Made by a program: the position numbers and the translations under genes. The notes beneath the pieces are model-generated. The model saw only the letters and a list, made by a program, of their open reading frames with translations, made no database searches and was not told the DNA's origin. A stretch of 37,334 nucleotides of DNA, taken from Planctomycetales bacterium (GTDB lineage Bacteria; Planctomycetota; Planctomycetia; Pirellulales; Pirellulaceae). The stretch lies in the NCBI GenBank assembly GCA_020427005.1, contig JAGQOY010000052.1:1-37334 (forward strand), given 5' to 3'. Position 1 is the first letter of the stretch, and the number at the start of each line of letters is the position of its first letter. Shown here one piece after another: positions 16,918 through 26,534 of the stretch.

Positions 16918-18126
16918 ATGCACAAATGCAGGTCATATTCATACGCAGGTTCGATTCCCATGCGGCGCCGCGGCACGACCATTTTAGAGGTTTTGTTTGC
17001 GATAGGCATTGTGATCATCGGCATTCTGGGGATTGCGTCCGTTCTGCCACTTGCATCGCGTGATGCCCGCTCGGCCAATGAGGCCTCTGAAGGCCATGCC
17101 TATGGGCAGCGATATTACAACGATTTCCTGGTTCGAGGTTTCAATAATCGGTCGCGGTGGATGTGGTTCAACGATGCCACTAAATTGACATCACTTTTTG
17201 ATAACACGGCAGCTGTTGCTTCGACCAGCAGTAGTGGTGGACTGGCCAGCCCCGCGTTGCGACATGCTGTGTGCATCGACCCTAGCTTCTTTGCCGATGC
17301 TCTGACGTTTAGTGAGGTTGCTGCCTACCCGGCCTTTGGTCCAACGCAGGCATATAGACCCAGCCTTTTTCCATACTATCAGGACAACTTTTCTCCACTT
17401 AGTAATGCCAGCACACCTAGTTTCGCCTCAGGCAACTCTCCTAGGTTGGTCAGGGTAAGTCTCAATTCGCTGGGAACAACAGCAGTCATGCCTCCCAAGG
17501 TCATTGAACAGCTTTTTCTCTCAACCGATGATTTGGCCCTGAATGTTTCGACCAAAGACAAGAGCCTGCCCGCAGGTCGCGTATACGATGCGGCTTTGAA
17601 TCGGGCGGCAGCTACCAGCGAGTATTCCTGGCTAGCCACACTCTGCCCACGGGAACCCATGCGCGATGCGGAGTATCTGACAGCGGAGAAGTTTTACACG
17701 CTTTCCATCGTCGTGATGCACCGCCGCGATCGGGCTTGGTTTGCTCCCACCAGTTCGTCGACCAATAGTATTCCTCAAGGGGAGCGATTGCTCCAAGTCT
17801 CACCGATCGGCGGTAACTTCGTTGGTGGTGCGGGCGGTCGAGTCACGTTTGGAGCTAGTCAGGGAGTAGAAGATCGTATTGATGTAGGCGATTGGGTAAT
17901 GCTTAGCCGTTACATGTCCAATGGAACAAATCTGGCAGTCGTATGTCGCTGGTACCGGGTTATTGGCCGAGATGCTGAATCACAAGTAGATGATGCTACT
18001 GGTACATGGACAAGAAATGTGACGCTCGACGGTCCAGACTGGACCTTCGATGCTACTCTTCCCACACAGGCCACTATGGTTGGTAACGTAGTCAGCGTTT
18101 TTGAGCGCGTGATTGAAGTGCAGTAA
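16918..18126 (+). CDS. type IV prepilin-like protein (GspI/PilV-like N-terminus)
   Basis: This prepilin-like subunit has 402 aa. The basic leader MRRRG (15-19) ends at Gly19; position +1 is Thr20 and the conserved Glu is Glu24 (TTILEVLFAIGIV). The helix runs to about residue 46. The TTILEV start and LASRDARSANEASEGHAYGQ helix are like GspI/PilV minor pseudopilins. The start could be the ATG at 16918 or the one at 16960 that encodes Met15; the first is kept, giving an 18-residue region ahead of Gly19. The rest (about 350 aa) is a large soluble domain without recognised family. It lies 10 bases after its neighbour and 9 before the giant gene, so translation is probably coupled across all three. 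Confidence 0.8.
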   Translation: MHKCRSYSYAGSIPMRRRGTTILEVLFAIGIVIIGILGIASVLPLASRDARSANEASEGHAYGQRYYNDFLVRGFNNRSRWMWFNDATKLTSLFDNTAAVASTSSSGGLASPALRHAVCIDPSFFADALTFSEVAAYPAFGPTQAYRPSLFPYYQDNFSPLSNASTPSFASGNSPRLVRVSLNSLGTTAVMPPKVIEQLFLSTDDLALNVSTKDKSLPAGRVYDAALNRAAATSEYSWLATLCPREPMRDAEYLTAEKFYTLSIVVMHRRDRAWFAPTSSSTNSIPQGERLLQVSPIGGNFVGGAGGRVTFGASQGVEDRIDVGDWVMLSRYMSNGTNLAVVCRWYRVIGRDAESQVDDATGTWTRNVTLDGPDWTFDATLPTQATMVGNVVSVFERVIEVQ

Positions 18127-18135
18127 GGTGCTCAA

Positions 18136-21100
18136 ATGGCGAAACTTGCAGTCAAAAAGAATATGAATCGCAGCAACAATCAACTCAGAGGCCTCATGGG
18201 TCGTTCTGATCCCCGACGGCAAGCAGGTCTGATACTCCTAGTCGTATTAGGCATGTTGACCTTGTTCAGCATGTTGACCGTAACCTACCTGGTGTTTGCC
18301 AGTCAGTCTCGCATCTCCAATTTTGGCATGGTGCGTAGTGACTTCTATGGTACACCTCCGGCGAAACTTATTGATATTGCTTTTCGCCAAGCCTTGCGCG
18401 GGACCACCGATACGTCTTCTGTTTGGTGGCGTCACTCGCTGTTAGCCGATGTCTACGGCAATGGGGATATTACTTATGGCGATGTGTTAGGTATAGGTGA
18501 TAATACCTTGGGACGTGATCAAGCGATTACGACTCGTGCCCGAATCGATGCCATCCCGGGACGTGATAACCCCGGACGCAATGCCCAATCTTTTTATGGT
18601 AACTCGTTTGCTAATGGTACTTCCGAAGGTCCTCGCCTGTTGGGCACTCCACCCCAGTTTCTCAAGATTCCGTTGCAATGGGGTTTCAAAGACGGCGGTG
18701 GCTCGATCCACGGGTATGGATTGCCGGAGCAACATGATGCATTGACGGGCCGCGTGGTAACTTTTTTGGAAGGTCCTTTGGTCGACCAGTCCTTCCGTAT
18801 TATTCGTTATCACGGGCAAATGCCGGCCGGGAATGTGGCGGGCCTCGAGTTGTTTCAAGCTCTTCAGTATTCCATCGTAATCGATCTTTCGAATGCAGCG
18901 ATTCCTCCTGGAAGCACTCCCATCTCGCTGTGTTACGGTCCCACCGGCTCCTATTCAATTCTTATCAATTCGGCGCCGCTTAATTCTGTGGGCACTGGCG
19001 TTATTCCTGAGCATTTGGCAACGCCAGCCGCAGGGATACAGACAAGTGGAGGATTGCTTCACCAGTATGCCGGCATACCTTGGGCAGGTGGCTATGTATT
19101 GTCGGGATCTTATTTGAGTGTTGCAGCTGCGCTTACTCCCAATTTCAGCCACATTCGCAAGGGCAATCCAGCTTTTGTGCCCTACGGTGATAGTGATGAA
19201 TCCTACGATGCAGCGGACTACGCTGACTTTTATCAGAGTTTTCAATACGCAGGCGCTGCCTCGAGTAATGACATCATTCCTTCTTTCCACCGCCCGGCGT
19301 TGGTCAATTTTTTGTATGGCCAAATAGTTGCCAGCAAGGCCCTTCCCGCTTTTGCTCCCCTGGACTTGGTTTCCACTATTGAAATTCTGCAGCGAGCTTG
19401 CGGTAGACCATTGGCTTTCAAGGTGACAAATATTCCGGGGGCAAGTGGAGGCAATGTAACGCTTAGTTCGAACATTGGTTTTACGGGCAGCAATATAGGT
19501 GACTATTCCAATGTTGCTGCACCTCAAACACCTTTCCTGAATATCAACTGGGCCAACTGGAACACCGAATATCCGAAGTTTGAGCATTGGGTGCGTTGGC
19601 TCATGCGAGGTCCATGGGATGTGGATAACAACGGCGACGGTGTGGCTGATAGTATTTGGATTGATATCAACTTCCCGCTGATGACGTCGCCCGAAGGTAA
19701 GCTCCTGAAAATGATGGCGGCCTACTATATTGAAGATCTCGGCGGTCGATTGAATCTCAATGCCTCGAGCAGCCAAGTTCAAGCCGACTCCAATTTTTCC
19801 AGTTTCGCGGCCGACAACCGATTTGTAGTCACTGGCAACCTGGCCCAAGGATTGGGAGCCGGTACTGCGGATATTTCGTTGCGACCACTGTTTACAAATG
19901 ACTCAACTTATTACGACTTTATTAGCTCGCGAAACGGGGGCGGACCTGGGACCGACGGTGTCAATGATCTTGTGAGTCAGCTTCGTGAGCGCCATCGAGC
20001 AAGTTTCTACAGCCAGAACACGCTGCCTGGTATGCCGACCGATATTTTTGGACGTATTGGGTTGGGCATGGACCTCATGGGTAACCCGTTGATGATCCAT
20101 CCGGGTTTCAATAACCAAGTTATGGATGATCCCTATGAACCTAGAATTCTCCATGAAGGACGGCATGACAACCTGGTATCACTAACCGAATGGGAGCGGC
20201 TGTACCGTTTGTATGATTGGGATCGAAGCTCGCTGAAAAGCAGATTGGATACGTCCTATGGCATTTCAGGCGTCTCGACTGCTACTGCATTTTCTCGCGC
20301 CACCACGCCTCTGAGTTCGTCCTTAATCGCAGCTCGAGTAGCGGACACTTATTTCTATGCACGATTTAATCCCAACGGGGCGAGACCATTTGTAGAAAAA
20401 AGGCGAGTAGGAAGTTTTATCGAAATGGTTGAAGCGCTAGCACAGCGACGTTGGACCAAGGACTTGGCAACTTATTCAGCCAATTACACGCCTGCAAATC
20501 CTATGCTCATCCCCATGGATAGCATGGCTTCACTATTTCCCATCGAGTTCAGGCAAAATCTACCGCTGGATTTGAATCGCCCCTTCGGCAATGGACTCGA
20601 CGACAATGGCAACCTACTTGTGGATGAGGCAACCGAGAGCGCACGTCATGGTTTAGATGATGACAACGACGGTCTAATCGACGAACCCGATGAGGCCATT
20701 GCGTTTCCGTTGGGGCATCAACTTGGAGAATATGCCACCACAACCAATGTGGTAGAGCAGTACAGTCAGGACGCGGGACTCAGTGATCCTGTATTGGATG
20801 GATTGCCTCTTGGGGACCCAGCTAAACTAACCTACGGTGGCAATCAGGGCCGACAGTGGTTGGCAAGACATTTGTATTGTCTTGCGCAATTGTTGATCCC
20901 CGACGACTATGTCTTTCCTAATGTTGGAGCCGCTTTGCCCTATGGAGATCCTAATCGAGCTCGAATTTTGGCGCAGTGGGCTGTCAATGTGGTGGATTTT
21001 CGCGATGCCGATTCGAACATGACTCGCTTTGCATACGATGCCAATCCATTCAAGTTTGGCACGGGGCAGCCGCCTTCATGGGCTCCAGACGACGGAGTCG

Positions 21101-23829
21101 TTTGGGGGCTCGAGGCTCCTGAGCTGATGCTCACCGAAAGTCTAGCTTTCCACGATGTGCGAATTGACGAGCGTCTCAATCCGCAGCAAGGAGATAATAA
21201 GTGGCATCAATTGCGTCGTCCCGAAGGTTCGTTGTTCCTTGAATTCCAAAGCACGCGAAGCTTTGATGGAGCCGCCAATTCGGGAGCATTGCCCGGTGTG
21301 TCGGCGCGGCCGGTTGGGCATGCCATGGCCAGTAGCGCGATTTACAACATTGCGGCAGACGGCAGCCGGTACTTGAACCTGGGCGGTTATAGTGTGGATA
21401 GCAGTCCACTTTGGCGCGTACTGTTGCTAACTCCGAATGCGGTACCCACATCTACCTACGAGGATAGTTTCAACAATGCCGCCACTCGGCAGACGACCGA
21501 TTACCAGCCTCCCCCATCGCAAGTGGATCGCGTATTGTGGTTTGCCAATGTGGCTCCCGCCGCGAACAACTTGGGTGGAATTTCTGGCCAGCGGAAGGTT
21601 TTCAGAAACCGCACCATCAACAATGTCTATCTACAACCTGGGCAGCATTTGGTTGTTGGACCTCGTCCGGACACTTACATCGGGCAACGAAAACAACTTT
21701 TCAATCCACCTAAGCATCGTCCAAGCCCACAGCGTATTACTTTAGCGCCCGACTGGGCGACATATAGTAACGGCTGGTGTCAGATTTGGAATGAAATCAA
21801 TGATCCGGGGCCCTACCGTACCAAGCCGTTTCCTGTTTTGAGTAATCCCATTCCACCGGGGTTATTAGTTCTAGGGAGCAACTTGCGAGGTGCAGCAACG
21901 CTCGTCGCTACGGGGGAAGTACCCCTGGATTGGCAGAATAATATTGGAGGCAGTGCTGTAGCCAATCAAGTTCCAGTAGGATTGAATATTTCAGAACCAC
22001 TACCGAACAGTAACTACTACCGCCAACCACAGTATTATCTGAACGAAGATGATACCGCTCTGGACGATGGAGATAACGGTTCAGGTTCCGCCGATATCGA
22101 TTACGAGACACAGGCCGACGGATTTCGCAATCTACCTCAGGGGCAAGACGCATATGTTGATCGCAAGAATAACTCTACCGGCAATGCCCCGTTCACAGAA
22201 CTGTTGGATATGGAGCCCAATTCGCTGTTGACCCAGGCAGGGTGGCCTATGAATACGACCGATCCAGCTGAAACCCGTCCACAATTTGGGACGAAGTTGA
22301 ACTGGAGTACAGCAGTTTTACAGAGGCTCGCTAACCCCGATCTGCCTTGGCACGCGGATTTCAATCCTTATATCACCGTCGATTGGTTGCCGATCGATTT
22401 GACAGTTTTTTCGGGTGAAACCGACATAAACAATGATTTTGATGTTCGTCTTGGTAGCCGCCAAAAAACTGGCTTCGTCGTGTCTCCCACTGCAGCGGCA
22501 ACATCTGAAATGCCCGCTGGTACGCCGTTTGGTCGAACGCTTTATAGCTATCACAGTGAACCAGCGGCTGTTTCCAATCCGATTCTTGCGTCCGGCAGCC
22601 AGCAGGCTCATTTCAATTACACATTGCCGCTGGAGTACATTGACAAAAAGGATCCATCGGACACCGACGATCCTCGAGTACCGCGTTTTGACGCTGCTAA
22701 TCAGCACATTGGGCGATTCACTACCCTTGGCTACCTTAATTCTCGCTACGGCTTGCGAGGCTTAGGCGGCGAGCCAACGCATGCGTTTTATCTCGGAGCT
22801 CCGGTTTTTTATAACGCAGGTGTTGCTCAAGTTCCCATGTCACCGTATTGGACGGACCGAGATTTTGTAAGCGGCCTGGAATTGTTAAGCGTACCGATGT
22901 CATCGGCGTCTCAGTTGATGCAACAGTTCGGCGGAGATTCCAATTTTCTATTCACTCATTTGCTAGATTTTGATCAGAGCCAAAACGGCGGCAATAAATC
23001 AGTCTCGGACCGCACTACGCTGCCCATGATGCTTGAACTGACGGGCACACGTACATTGTGGGCAGACGCAGAGACGGCACTGAATCCTGCCACCGTTCAC
23101 AGCTTTGTGCCCCCGTCAGTCGTCAATAATGACGCCATTCGCAATGAGGCTCTCGGCATATATCAAGCGCCGCATAACCGACTCCCGAGTTATGTTGAGC
23201 CCGGTAAGGTGAATATGAATACGTCAGCAGAAGCAAGTGTATTGCGTGGTCTGATGTGGTCGACCATGTCACCGGTTGATCGCAACTCGGGTGGAGTCAT
23301 TCCCTTTCAGACTGAACTCAGTTCTCTTCGGGTCTCCTCTGGGTCCAATGCTTTGATCACGGGCAACGGCAATCCCCATTTGGATATGTCAGCTCCCACC
23401 GACGTGCGCGTGTTTCATTCCAGTGATAGTATCGATCAAGGAGTGATGGGGACACTTTTGAGCGCCAGTCCTCTATACAAGAACGGAGTAGAAGGCGGAT
23501 TACTACGAAGCTTACCATCGGCCCCTGGTCAGCGATTGTTTTCTGCCACTGCTGGATTGCCACTCACTCCAATGGTGCAAAACCAACCGGTGACTCGGCT
23601 ACAGAATTTAGTAACGGACCGATCGAATGTCTTTGCAGTACGTGTAACTATCGGATTCTTCGAATTCGATCCATTAACTGGCATTGGCCGCGAGTACGGG
23701 CAAGACGAAGGTAAAGTAAGACGTCACAAGGGTTTCTACGTGGTCGACCGTTCGATACCGGTTGGCTTCCAGGCAGGGCAGGACCACAATACTCAAAATT
23801 GCGTTCTCTTGCGTCGCATCATCGAATAG
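18136..23829 (+). CDS. giant GspK/PilX-like minor pseudopilin (1,897 aa)
   Basis: The protein begins like a GspK/PilX minor pseudopilin: basic residues (PRRQAG, 26-31), then a long hydrophobic helix (about 31-55, LILLVVLGMLTLFSML). It has Val36 instead of the +5 Glu, as is usual for GspK. GspK caps the pseudopilus tip in type II secretion. The family is normally about 300-350 aa, so at 1,897 aa this is roughly six times longer. Visible elements are an acidic D-x-D-x-N-G-D-G loop (495-502), two calcium-loop-like DDNGN / DDDNDGLIDE motifs (822-831, 841-850), and GKVNMNT (1690-1696), which is like the GspK helix-hairpin motif. AAGG-type sequence overlaps the preceding stop and a nine-base gap follows it. 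No catalytic motif was recognised. It ends the operon. Confidence 0.8.
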   Translation: MAKLAVKKNMNRSNNQLRGLMGRSDPRRQAGLILLVVLGMLTLFSMLTVTYLVFASQSRISNFGMVRSDFYGTPPAKLIDIAFRQALRGTTDTSSVWWRHSLLADVYGNGDITYGDVLGIGDNTLGRDQAITTRARIDAIPGRDNPGRNAQSFYGNSFANGTSEGPRLLGTPPQFLKIPLQWGFKDGGGSIHGYGLPEQHDALTGRVVTFLEGPLVDQSFRIIRYHGQMPAGNVAGLELFQALQYSIVIDLSNAAIPPGSTPISLCYGPTGSYSILINSAPLNSVGTGVIPEHLATPAAGIQTSGGLLHQYAGIPWAGGYVLSGSYLSVAAALTPNFSHIRKGNPAFVPYGDSDESYDAADYADFYQSFQYAGAASSNDIIPSFHRPALVNFLYGQIVASKALPAFAPLDLVSTIEILQRACGRPLAFKVTNIPGASGGNVTLSSNIGFTGSNIGDYSNVAAPQTPFLNINWANWNTEYPKFEHWVRWLMRGPWDVDNNGDGVADSIWIDINFPLMTSPEGKLLKMMAAYYIEDLGGRLNLNASSSQVQADSNFSSFAADNRFVVTGNLAQGLGAGTADISLRPLFTNDSTYYDFISSRNGGGPGTDGVNDLVSQLRERHRASFYSQNTLPGMPTDIFGRIGLGMDLMGNPLMIHPGFNNQVMDDPYEPRILHEGRHDNLVSLTEWERLYRLYDWDRSSLKSRLDTSYGISGVSTATAFSRATTPLSSSLIAARVADTYFYARFNPNGARPFVEKRRVGSFIEMVEALAQRRWTKDLATYSANYTPANPMLIPMDSMASLFPIEFRQNLPLDLNRPFGNGLDDNGNLLVDEATESARHGLDDDNDGLIDEPDEAIAFPLGHQLGEYATTTNVVEQYSQDAGLSDPVLDGLPLGDPAKLTYGGNQGRQWLARHLYCLAQLLIPDDYVFPNVGAALPYGDPNRARILAQWAVNVVDFRDADSNMTRFAYDANPFKFGTGQPPSWAPDDGVVWGLEAPELMLTESLAFHDVRIDERLNPQQGDNKWHQLRRPEGSLFLEFQSTRSFDGAANSGALPGVSARPVGHAMASSAIYNIAADGSRYLNLGGYSVDSSPLWRVLLLTPNAVPTSTYEDSFNNAATRQTTDYQPPPSQVDRVLWFANVAPAANNLGGISGQRKVFRNRTINNVYLQPGQHLVVGPRPDTYIGQRKQLFNPPKHRPSPQRITLAPDWATYSNGWCQIWNEINDPGPYRTKPFPVLSNPIPPGLLVLGSNLRGAATLVATGEVPLDWQNNIGGSAVANQVPVGLNISEPLPNSNYYRQPQYYLNEDDTALDDGDNGSGSADIDYETQADGFRNLPQGQDAYVDRKNNSTGNAPFTELLDMEPNSLLTQAGWPMNTTDPAETRPQFGTKLNWSTAVLQRLANPDLPWHADFNPYITVDWLPIDLTVFSGETDINNDFDVRLGSRQKTGFVVSPTAAATSEMPAGTPFGRTLYSYHSEPAAVSNPILASGSQQAHFNYTLPLEYIDKKDPSDTDDPRVPRFDAANQHIGRFTTLGYLNSRYGLRGLGGEPTHAFYLGAPVFYNAGVAQVPMSPYWTDRDFVSGLELLSVPMSSASQLMQQFGGDSNFLFTHLLDFDQSQNGGNKSVSDRTTLPMMLELTGTRTLWADAETALNPATVHSFVPPSVVNNDAIRNEALGIYQAPHNRLPSYVEPGKVNMNTSAEASVLRGLMWSTMSPVDRNSGGVIPFQTELSSLRVSSGSNALITGNGNPHLDMSAPTDVRVFHSSDSIDQGVMGTLLSASPLYKNGVEGGLLRSLPSAPGQRLFSATAGLPLTPMVQNQPVTRLQNLVTDRSNVFAVRVTIGFFEFDPLTGIGREYGQDEGKVRRHKGFYVVDRSIPVGFQAGQDHNTQNCVLLRRIIE

Positions 23830-24021
23830 CTTGCATGATGTGTTAGCACGCTTTATGGCGGTAAAATCGAAAATCTCATCCCGCAGGTCCATGTGTAAGC
23901 TAGCTGAATCTGTCGTAAATGCTAAATGAACGTGAGCGATTGTGAAACCGGATTCTCACTGGGTGTGATACGTGAAGCGTGAGCGGCCGAGTCTCATTTA
24001 CTACCCTTCGGCTCACAGATC

Positions 24022-24040
24022 AAATTGCGCACCGCAATTT
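24022..24040. terminator. hairpin between convergent genes
   Basis: AAATTGC (24022-24028) pairs perfectly with GCAATTT (24034-24040) around a five-base loop, between the end of the giant gene and the end of a convergent small gene. An imperfect GTGAGC...GGCTCAC pairing lies just upstream (about 23979-24016). The T run is short, so its role as a bidirectional terminator is tentative. Confidence 0.35.
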
Positions 24041-24057
24041 AGATTGTGGAGTGCAGT

Positions 24058-24333
24058 TCAATTTCTGAACAGACGGGCAAGCCGATCGAGTAGATTCCAT
24101 TGAATAACCATGAGAATGATAGGACCCAGATAAAAGAAAAATTGTCCAATGCGAGGTGCGATCTCATTATTCGAGGGTATCGGCAAGGCTGCGTAGACGG
24201 CCGTGCACACAACAGCGTTGATAAGCAATAGAAAGCCACTCAATACGACAACGAACAACGCATACATGCAACCCGAAACCGAACTAACTAGGGGGCTTTT
24301 TGAAAATGAGTTTCCTGGATTCGAATATGACAC
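24058..24333 (-). CDS. small two-helix membrane protein, function unknown
   Basis: This frame has 91 aa and starts with GTG. It contains two clear hydrophobic segments, at about 22-50 (CMYALFVVVLSGFLLLINAV) and 63-80 (IGQFFFYLGPIILMVIQ), joined by a short polar loop. The N-terminus is Ser-rich and polar, the C-terminus ends with basic residues (LARLFRN). Its composition is convincing for an integral membrane protein, and the frames overlapping it on the plus strand are not. I recognise no family. It is convergent with the filament operon and precedes the GntP-type transporter gene, both on the minus strand but more than 80 bases apart. Confidence 0.55.
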   Translation of the reverse strand: MSYSNPGNSFSKSPLVSSVSGCMYALFVVVLSGFLLLINAVVCTAVYAALPIPSNNEIAPRIGQFFFYLGPIILMVIQWNLLDRLARLFRN

Positions 24334-24422
24334 GAATAGAATTCACATTAATGGATTGTTGATGGAAAATGATCCACGTCTAAACTTCGGTCCTTCGCGG
24401 AGATGAACTTCCCGGGTGTATC

Positions 24423-26078
24423 CTAGGCCATAGGTAGCACCATAGCTAACAAGTAGGTAAATACAAACCCAGAGACACTCAGTATACACAACAGGATAGT
24501 CCAACTCTTGAGGGTCTCGCCTTCGGTTAAGACACCCATTTTGGCAAAAACCCAGAATCCTGAGTCGTTCATCCAACTGCCCATCAAGGAGCCCGCTCCA
24601 ATAACTGGAACAAGGTAAGCCAGGTGAAAACCAAGCGTCCCGGCGGCGGCCAAGGGTTGGGCAATCGAGGCCACGAGGGAAGAAGCGATGATCATGGCTA
24701 CCGTGCTTGAGCCCTGAGCTACTTTGAGTGCGGCGGCGAGTCCAAAGGCCACAAACATCACGACACTACCGCTACTTTGCGAATTTCCAAACAGGCTCGC
24801 AACTACCGTCTGAATTTCTGTCATGCCAAGCAGCGATCCGAATGCACCTCCGGCTGCTGTGATCAAAATAATAACTCCTCCGCTGAGCAACGAGTCTTCA
24901 ATATGTTCTGCCAATTGCTTCAGGCTATGCCCTTGGACTTTCCAGCAAAGGAAAATGGAGAAAAGGGCGGCGAAAATCATAGCGAAGTTGGCATTGCCCA
25001 AGAGTTTAAACCAATCAAGCAGGAGTTTTGCAGATTCTGTTTCAGGTGATTTCCAGATGGTACTTAGTACCGTTTCCACTGTAATAAGAACGACGGGCAA
25101 TAGAACTGGTACCAAAGCCATGGGCAGGCTAGGCAGGACTGTGATTTCTCCTTCGGCCGAGGAACTTGAGCCGGACATCGGCCGCATCACGATGGGCATT
25201 TTTTTGTCGAGCCAATGCGCGGCAATTAAGCCTATCAACGAACTTGGAATGCCCACAGCAATGCCGATCATCATTACTAAGCCAATATCGACTTTGAAAG
25301 CTTCGGCAACCAAGAGTGGCCCGGGAGTAGGTGGAACCAGAGTATGTGTTATTGCTCCGCCGGCTGCTATGGCGGCCAAATAGAGTAAGTAGTTCTTCTG
25401 TGTCGTTCGATACAAGCTGCGGGCTAGCGGTACGAGTAAGTAGAACACCGTATCAAAAAAAACCGGTACCGACAAAATAAAACCACTTACCATCATTGCT
25501 AAGGCAGCCCGTTTTTCGCCAAGCAAATCAACAGTGCTTCGAACGATTCGGTCAGCCGCTCCACTGACCAACATGCATTTGCCTATGATGGCCGCCATCG
25601 CGATTAAGACTCCAATGCCACTGACTGCTCCGCCAAGAGAGCTCGTGACACGGTTGATAATATTCGCGTGAGATGGACTATCTGCCTTGATGACCTGAGG
25701 TGGGCTTTTCTGAAAGCCTACTACATCATTGGGTACAAAAAAGCTGATGGTTAATGCGCCCAAGATGAGCGCGACAAACGCATGTGACTTCAGTCCAATC
25801 ATCAATGTTAGTACCACCGTTACTCCCAAGGCCATAGCAAATATTGGCAGCAATGAAATTCTTGCCTCGGTAGACGGTGGCTCTGAAGCAGTGACGGGGG
25901 CGCTCGCCGCTAAATCGTTTTGTGCCGCTGAATTCAATTCTTGAGTGGAAGATTCCTGGGTGCCGTCAGATTGGATTGGCTGTGCGCTTGCCTGCGAGCA
26001 TATTAGGCACACGATCATTGTAAATACGACGTGCCGCCACCGATGGCTATGTCCGTTGGTATCTAATGAGCAGATCAT
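24423..26078 (-). CDS. GntP-family transporter with exported N-terminal extension
   Basis: This is an inner-membrane permease of the gluconate:H+ symporter (GntP) family, which carries gluconate and related organic acids. The family signatures are PVFFDTVFYLLVPLA and HTLVPPTPGPL, followed by many hydrophobic segments (10 or more). At 551 aa it is about 100 residues longer than the family norm of about 440-450. The extra part is N-terminal: a signal-peptide-like segment (about 15-32, ending SASAQP) followed by a Ser/Thr/Pro-rich polar linker to about residue 74 before the first membrane helix. The alternative of a later start is limited, since no Met occurs between about 33 and 80. Substrate is not readable from sequence. 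No sugar-acid catabolic gene is adjacent. Confidence 0.85.
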   Translation of the reverse strand: MICSLDTNGHSHRWRHVVFTMIVCLICSQASAQPIQSDGTQESSTQELNSAAQNDLAASAPVTASEPPSTEARISLLPIFAMALGVTVVLTLMIGLKSHAFVALILGALTISFFVPNDVVGFQKSPPQVIKADSPSHANIINRVTSSLGGAVSGIGVLIAMAAIIGKCMLVSGAADRIVRSTVDLLGEKRAALAMMVSGFILSVPVFFDTVFYLLVPLARSLYRTTQKNYLLYLAAIAAGGAITHTLVPPTPGPLLVAEAFKVDIGLVMMIGIAVGIPSSLIGLIAAHWLDKKMPIVMRPMSGSSSSAEGEITVLPSLPMALVPVLLPVVLITVETVLSTIWKSPETESAKLLLDWFKLLGNANFAMIFAALFSIFLCWKVQGHSLKQLAEHIEDSLLSGGVIILITAAGGAFGSLLGMTEIQTVVASLFGNSQSSGSVVMFVAFGLAAALKVAQGSSTVAMIIASSLVASIAQPLAAAGTLGFHLAYLVPVIGAGSLMGSWMNDSGFWVFAKMGVLTEGETLKSWTILLCILSVSGFVFTYLLAMVLPMA

Positions 26079-26453
26079 AAAGGTACTTTCAATCGAGTAT
26101 CAACGGTTTTAGGTAGATATTTTGACAGCTTGCGAATATCGCATAATTGGTAAATCAATTGCGAGCAGCATAATATAGTCGATGCGGATATCGAGCTGTA
26201 CGGCTGCGGGACAGAAAGAGAGGGCCGCATTTTTGCAACTAAACGAGATTTGCAATTTTCCCGCTATCTCGTTTGGAGCAATCTTTTTGGGCACAGGTCA
26301 ATCTATTTGCCAGTAGGCTGGAAGGTACACACCCGAGGCATCGGTTTTGGCGTTGCACACTTTTCATTGACTGTAAGAACAGTCTTGGAATAGAGGGATG
26401 AGTAGGTCCATCTTTCATCTCGGAGCTGCGAGCCGAGCGGAGGGAATGTATAC

Positions 26454-26500
26454 GCCGGACACATGCCCCGACCGCGTTGCGTGGAAAGGCCGGACACATG
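26454..26500. repeat. 12-base direct repeat, possible IS relic
   Basis: GCCGGACACATG occurs at 26454-26465 and again at 26489-26500. The stretch that follows (TGTTACCTATGTCCCCGGTC, 26501-26520) is reminiscent, from memory, of sequences seen at insertion-element ends. No transposase gene is present, so a degenerate relic is the most that can be said. Confidence 0.3.
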
Positions 26501-26534
26501 TGTTACCTATGTCCCCGGTCTGTACATGGCGGTC

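Noticed and set aside
18955..19848. A 297-codon frame on the minus strand inside the giant gene
   Set aside because: It lies entirely within the pseudopilin-like gene, has no recognisable motif and no ribosome binding site.
26122..26149. TTGACA with a TAATTG at 16 bases, a possible plus-strand promoter
   Set aside because: No plus-strand gene follows, and the -10 match is poor; kept only as a note.
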